This document shows, one piece after another, positions 15,929 to 18,520 of a stretch of DNA of 18,520 bases; within the stretch, counting starts at the first letter, position 1; every line of letters begins with the position of its first letter. The notes below the pieces were generated by a model. That model worked only from the letters and a program-made list of their open reading frames with translations. It ran no database searches and was not told where the DNA came from. Location: positions 1 to 18,520 of the forward strand of contig CAMLRZ010000017.1 in NCBI GenBank assembly GCA_946482575.1, read 5' to 3'. The DNA comes from an uncultured Candidatus Saccharibacteria bacterium (GTDB lineage Bacteria > Patescibacteria > Saccharimonadia > Saccharimonadales > UBA4665). Both the position numbers and the translations under genes were made by a program.

Positions 15929-17530
15929 ATGAGTCAAGACGCCCGACATGATGAAGAAGTAGCTACTCAGCGCCGTGCGGCGCTGCTGGGCCTCAACTAT
16001 GTAGATACCTCCGAAATGGCCCAAAAGCCATTGTTTAAGGATCTGTTAACCGTTCCCGAAATGTACCAAAAACGAGTTATTCCGGTGCAGGTTGACCAAA
16101 GTAACATTTTGTTTGGCATCACAACAACTACTTCGCAGCAAACGTTGAACGAATTAGAGCAGCGTTTTAACGAGCGCCGCATTGCCTTTGCAATTATTTC
16201 TGGCACGGGCTACCGCGAGTACATGCGTTTGTACGATCCACCCAAAAAGATTACCTATCAGGATATTTCGTTTGGAGAGTCGGCCGGCACAGACTTGGTA
16301 AGTCGGGTCACCGCCAGCCTGGAGCAGGTGCGTGCTGATGATATTCTGGCGTACTTGGTACAGCAGGCCTATCGCCTGAAGGCGTCCGACCTCCACCTGG
16401 AGAACCAAGAGCAATATGTGCGTATTCGTTTCCGTGTTGATGGTGTACTGCACACCATTGCCCGCCTAAGCCACGAAAAATACCGAACACTCGTGTCGTC
16501 AATCGCCATTGCTGCCAACGTTTCTACCGGTGTTGACGAAGCACAGACAGGCCACATTAACCGCAAATATAAATTGGCTACCGGCGAAGAAGTAACGGTG
16601 AACTTGCGTGTCGAAACCGTGCCAACCGTATATGGCCAAGACGTTGTTATGCGTTTGTTTACAGTCAAGATGGAGCTGCTTAAGCTGGACAACCTGGCAT
16701 TGTCTGCTCGCGAGCGATCAGTGGTTGACGATATTATCCAGCACCCCACGGGCATGGTGCTGATTGTGGGCCCTACCGGCTCCGGTAAGACAACCACGCT
16801 GTATTCATTGATTAACACCCTAAATAGTGACGAACGCAAAATTCTTACACTGGAAGACCCGGTAGAGTACTTTATGCCAGGAGTCGTGCAAATTCCAGTG
16901 CACGGCGACACTAACGCTCAGGGCTTTGCCGAAAAATTACGTGCCGTACTGCGGCTTGACCCTGACGTCGTCATGGTGGGCGAGATCCGCGACCAAGACA
17001 CTGCCAAAACATCATTGCAAGCGGCGCTTACTGGCCACTTAGTGCTCAGTACCTTCCACGCCGGAAGTGCGGCCGCTGCCTTAACCCGTATGTTGGACTT
17101 TATTGGTGTAAATCCGCTGTTTGCATCAGCAATTCACTTGATTATGGCGCAGCGCTTAATTCGCCGTCTGGACGACGCTACCAAGCAACCATACCAGCCC
17201 GACGCAAATCTTAAGGCGCAATTGCAGAGCGTTATTGATACGCTACCTCCAGGCGTCCAGCGACCTGATCTTACCAATATCACCCTGTACAAACCAGGCG
17301 CATCGCCCGAGAATCCTTTTGGCTACAGCGGCCAGATGCCTATTCGCGAACAACTGCAAATGACTCCTGGTATTCAGGAGCTATTGCGCCGTCCGCCGAC
17401 ACAAATTACTACCGACATGCTCCAAGAGCGAGCAGTTCAAGACGGCATGCTTACTATGCTGCAAGATGGTGTGCTCAAGGCGCTACAGGGCGTTACGACC
17501 GTTGAAGAAGTGTATCGCGTCGTAGCCTAA
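15929..17530 (+). CDS. pilB: PilB/GspE-type type IV pilus assembly ATPase
   Basis: This is the hexameric cytoplasmic ATPase that powers pilin polymerisation at the inner face of the membrane. The 533-aa product has an N-terminal T2SSE_N/MshEN-like region (to about 110), the N2 domain with the SDLHLENQEQYVRIRFRVDG motif, Walker A GPTGSGKT at 281-288, the Asp box LEDPVEYFMPGVVQIPV, Walker B VVMVGEIRD with Glu352, and a His box GHLVLSTFHAG. The usual two CxxC pairs after AQRLIRRL are missing: the segment reads DDATKQPYQP and later NPFGYSGQMPIREQL without cysteine, so the zinc-binding C-terminal module is modified. ATG 15929 follows the promoter box; the in-frame ATG at 15869 lies upstream of that promoter and would read through it. 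No other pilus gene is in the window. Confidence 0.92.
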   Translation: MSQDARHDEEVATQRRAALLGLNYVDTSEMAQKPLFKDLLTVPEMYQKRVIPVQVDQSNILFGITTTTSQQTLNELEQRFNERRIAFAIISGTGYREYMRLYDPPKKITYQDISFGESAGTDLVSRVTASLEQVRADDILAYLVQQAYRLKASDLHLENQEQYVRIRFRVDGVLHTIARLSHEKYRTLVSSIAIAANVSTGVDEAQTGHINRKYKLATGEEVTVNLRVETVPTVYGQDVVMRLFTVKMELLKLDNLALSARERSVVDDIIQHPTGMVLIVGPTGSGKTTTLYSLINTLNSDERKILTLEDPVEYFMPGVVQIPVHGDTNAQGFAEKLRAVLRLDPDVVMVGEIRDQDTAKTSLQAALTGHLVLSTFHAGSAAAALTRMLDFIGVNPLFASAIHLIMAQRLIRRLDDATKQPYQPDANLKAQLQSVIDTLPPGVQRPDLTNITLYKPGASPENPFGYSGQMPIREQLQMTPGIQELLRRPPTQITTDMLQERAVQDGMLTMLQDGVLKALQGVTTVEEVYRVVA

Positions 17531-18228
17531 CACGAACCATCAACGGCAAAGTAGCCATTGTTCTCAAGATAGTCGTTGCCACCGCCATACGAAATGCGAA
17601 CAGTATCGCCAATTAAACAGGCGCCTTCAAATTGCATGCCAACGCCTAATTGGTGTGCGCCAGTGCGACTAGGGTCGTTATAGGCTGTGTGATCGCCACA
17701 ATCGCCCACGGTAACCACACCGCCGGACTCTAGCCAGTGACAGGCTGCGGGTTCGGTAGGATTTTCGGGTGCTGCTGGTGTTGTCTCGATCGGAGGTAGC
17801 TCAACTTTGTGCGTACTGCGACTTGGCGACGGAATGTTAGTTGGGCTGGCAGGGTCTTCACTGGGTGAAGGAGCGGCAGAGGTTTTTGTTTCGCTCGGCG
17901 AAGGTGAAGCGCTTGTTTTGCTAGGACTTGGCGATGCCGAGGTTTCACTGGCCGACGGTGAAGTGCTGGGAGTGGATGGTCCGGCTGTAGCTGTAGCCTC
18001 GGCACGTGGCGCATCCTGGCGCTGATTGGCGGTAAGTATCACGGTGCTGCCCACAAATGTGCCCACCGCAACAATCCCCACGCCAGCAAAAGCGAGGGTG
18101 CGTCTGTTGCGCTGGGCTTCTCGAAGTATAGTTTCATCGTCTACGGCGCCATAAAAAGCGTCGTTGTCATGCTTTAGCATCTCTGCGTAGCGTGCTTGTG
18201 CTGCAGTATTAGGTTTGCGTGAGGCCAC
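17527..18228 (-). CDS. Membrane-anchored surface protein with Ser/Pro stalk and Cys-rich tip
   Basis: The 233-aa protein has a charged cytoplasmic part (1-43), one membrane helix at about 44-67 (TLAFAGVGIVAVGTFVGSTV) and a low-complexity Ser/Pro/Thr stalk at about 82-160 built from repeats like SPSPSETSAS. The C-terminal outside domain of about 70 residues has four cysteines (163, 177, 204, 233) that could form two disulfides. GTG 18228 is chosen as the start because AGGAG (18239-18235 on this strand) lies 6 nt upstream. The stalk looks like a cell-wall spacer that presents the tip domain. I do not recognise the tip. Its stop overlaps the convergent pilB stop by 2 bp. Confidence 0.85.
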   Translation of the reverse strand: MASRKPNTAAQARYAEMLKHDNDAFYGAVDDETILREAQRNRRTLAFAGVGIVAVGTFVGSTVILTANQRQDAPRAEATATAGPSTPSTSPSASETSASPSPSKTSASPSPSETKTSAAPSPSEDPASPTNIPSPSRSTHKVELPPIETTPAAPENPTEPAACHWLESGGVVTVGDCGDHTAYNDPSRTGAHQLGVGMQFEGACLIGDTVRISYGGGNDYLENNGYFAVDGSC

Positions 18229-18234
18229 GTGCCA

Positions 18235-18262
18235 CTCCTGGTATTATCAGAGCAGTACTATA
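18235..18262 (-). promoter_or_regulatory. Promoter box and Shine-Dalgarno site of the stalk protein gene
   Basis: On the minus strand TATAGT (18262-18257) is a -10 candidate 28 nt before the GTG start, and AGGAG (18239-18235) is the binding site. This gene therefore has a normal short leader, unlike most leading genes here. Confidence 0.5.
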
Positions 18263-18292
18263 GCAGATCTTTGACTAGCGGGCAACGAAGGG

Positions 18293-18520
18293 TTACCGAA
18301 TGGCGCTCGCTACTGCGTCTACCACGCCAGCGTCAAATGGGCCTGGAATGATTTTGTCAGCTGAAGGCTCGGTAACGAGTGCTGCAATTGCCTCGGCGGC
18401 TGCAATTTTGTGCTGATCGGTAATGGCTTTTACGCCGTTGTCCAGTGCTCCACGAAAGATGCCAGGGAATGCCAGGGAATTATTGACTTGGTTAGGGAAG
18501 TCGCTGCGACCAGTAGCCAC
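18293..18520 (-). CDS. Malic enzyme, C-terminal end (5' part outside window)
   Basis: The minus-strand frame enters from the window edge and stops at 18293, giving 76 codons including the stop, so 75 residues. It begins ATGRSDFPNQVNNSLAFPGI (after one Val), a signature of the NAD(P)-binding domain of malic enzymes, and continues IFRGALDNGVKAITDQHKI and AAAEAIAALVTEPSADKIIPGPFD. These enzymes decarboxylate malate oxidatively to pyruvate with NAD(P)H formation. The leading GTG is only the edge of the frame, not a start. Cofactor preference cannot be judged from this piece. The stalk-protein gene follows in the same direction after 64 bp. Confidence 0.93.
   Translation of the reverse strand: MATGRSDFPNQVNNSLAFPGIFRGALDNGVKAITDQHKIAAAEAIAALVTEPSADKIIPGPFDAGVVDAVASAIR

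Noticed and set aside
17740..18025. Short tandem repeats on both strands in this stretch, including open frames opposite the stalk gene
   Set aside because: They are the DNA form of the Ser/Pro stalk repeats; frames on the other strand are shadows.
18461..18482. Tandem GCCAGGGAAT GCCAGGGAAT
   Set aside because: It encodes the conserved LAFPG stretch of malic enzyme, so the 10-bp repeat is explained by coding sequence.

Overview
The window looks like chromosomal DNA from a Candidatus Saccharibacteria (TM7) member of the Patescibacteria/CPR. The reasons are the gene content and the style of the proteins: a gatC-gatA-gatB operon with a small membrane-protein gene inserted, a cysteine-free PilB-like ATPase ending in a Saccharibacteria-type tail, a PG_binding_4 plus DUF3152 surface protein, and a very basic His-rich 'WPYLP' membrane protein. 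UGA is used as a stop (gatC, gatA and the 338-aa gene), so this is not a code-25 SR1/Gracilibacteria genome. No rRNA, tRNA, IS element or CRISPR array was seen.

Layout: 3-164 is the tail of an unknown gene. 165-450 is a non-coding block of short repeats in both orientations that can fold as nested stems. Then come uvrB (468-2432), a membrane-anchored putative metzincin protease (2456-3865), the gatC/gatA/140-aa membrane protein/gatB operon (3944-7539), a Nudix hydrolase (7609-8154), galU (8246-9136), two small membrane/coiled-coil proteins (9167-9841) ending in a clear terminator, dnaE (9935-13636), a small membrane protein (13658-14056), and a convergent SpoU-type rRNA/tRNA methyltransferase (14022-14546, minus). 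A GC-rich island (about 14596-15853) with a structured leader and an orphan 338-aa gene follows. Next is a pilB-like ATPase (15929-17530), then on the minus strand a stalked surface protein (17527-18228) and the C-terminal end of a malic enzyme (18293-18520).

How it works together: most of the window is core housekeeping for a reduced genome. It covers nucleotide excision repair, replication with a PHP domain that looks catalytically intact, Gln-tRNA formation by transamidation, sugar-nucleotide supply and type IV pilus assembly. Surface proteins that could face the host cell are mixed in.

Two initiation styles are visible. Seven transcription-unit leaders carry a TATACT/TACACT box 6-12 nt before the start codon and no Shine-Dalgarno sequence, which implies leaderless or nearly leaderless mRNAs. 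Genes inside operons carry GGAGG-like sites.

The least expected region is the GC-rich island. Its codon use differs from its neighbours, it has its own -35/-10 promoter, a leader of about 160 nt with alternative hairpins and a 12-codon uORF, complementary flanks and an 8-bp flanking direct repeat. I do not recognise its protein.
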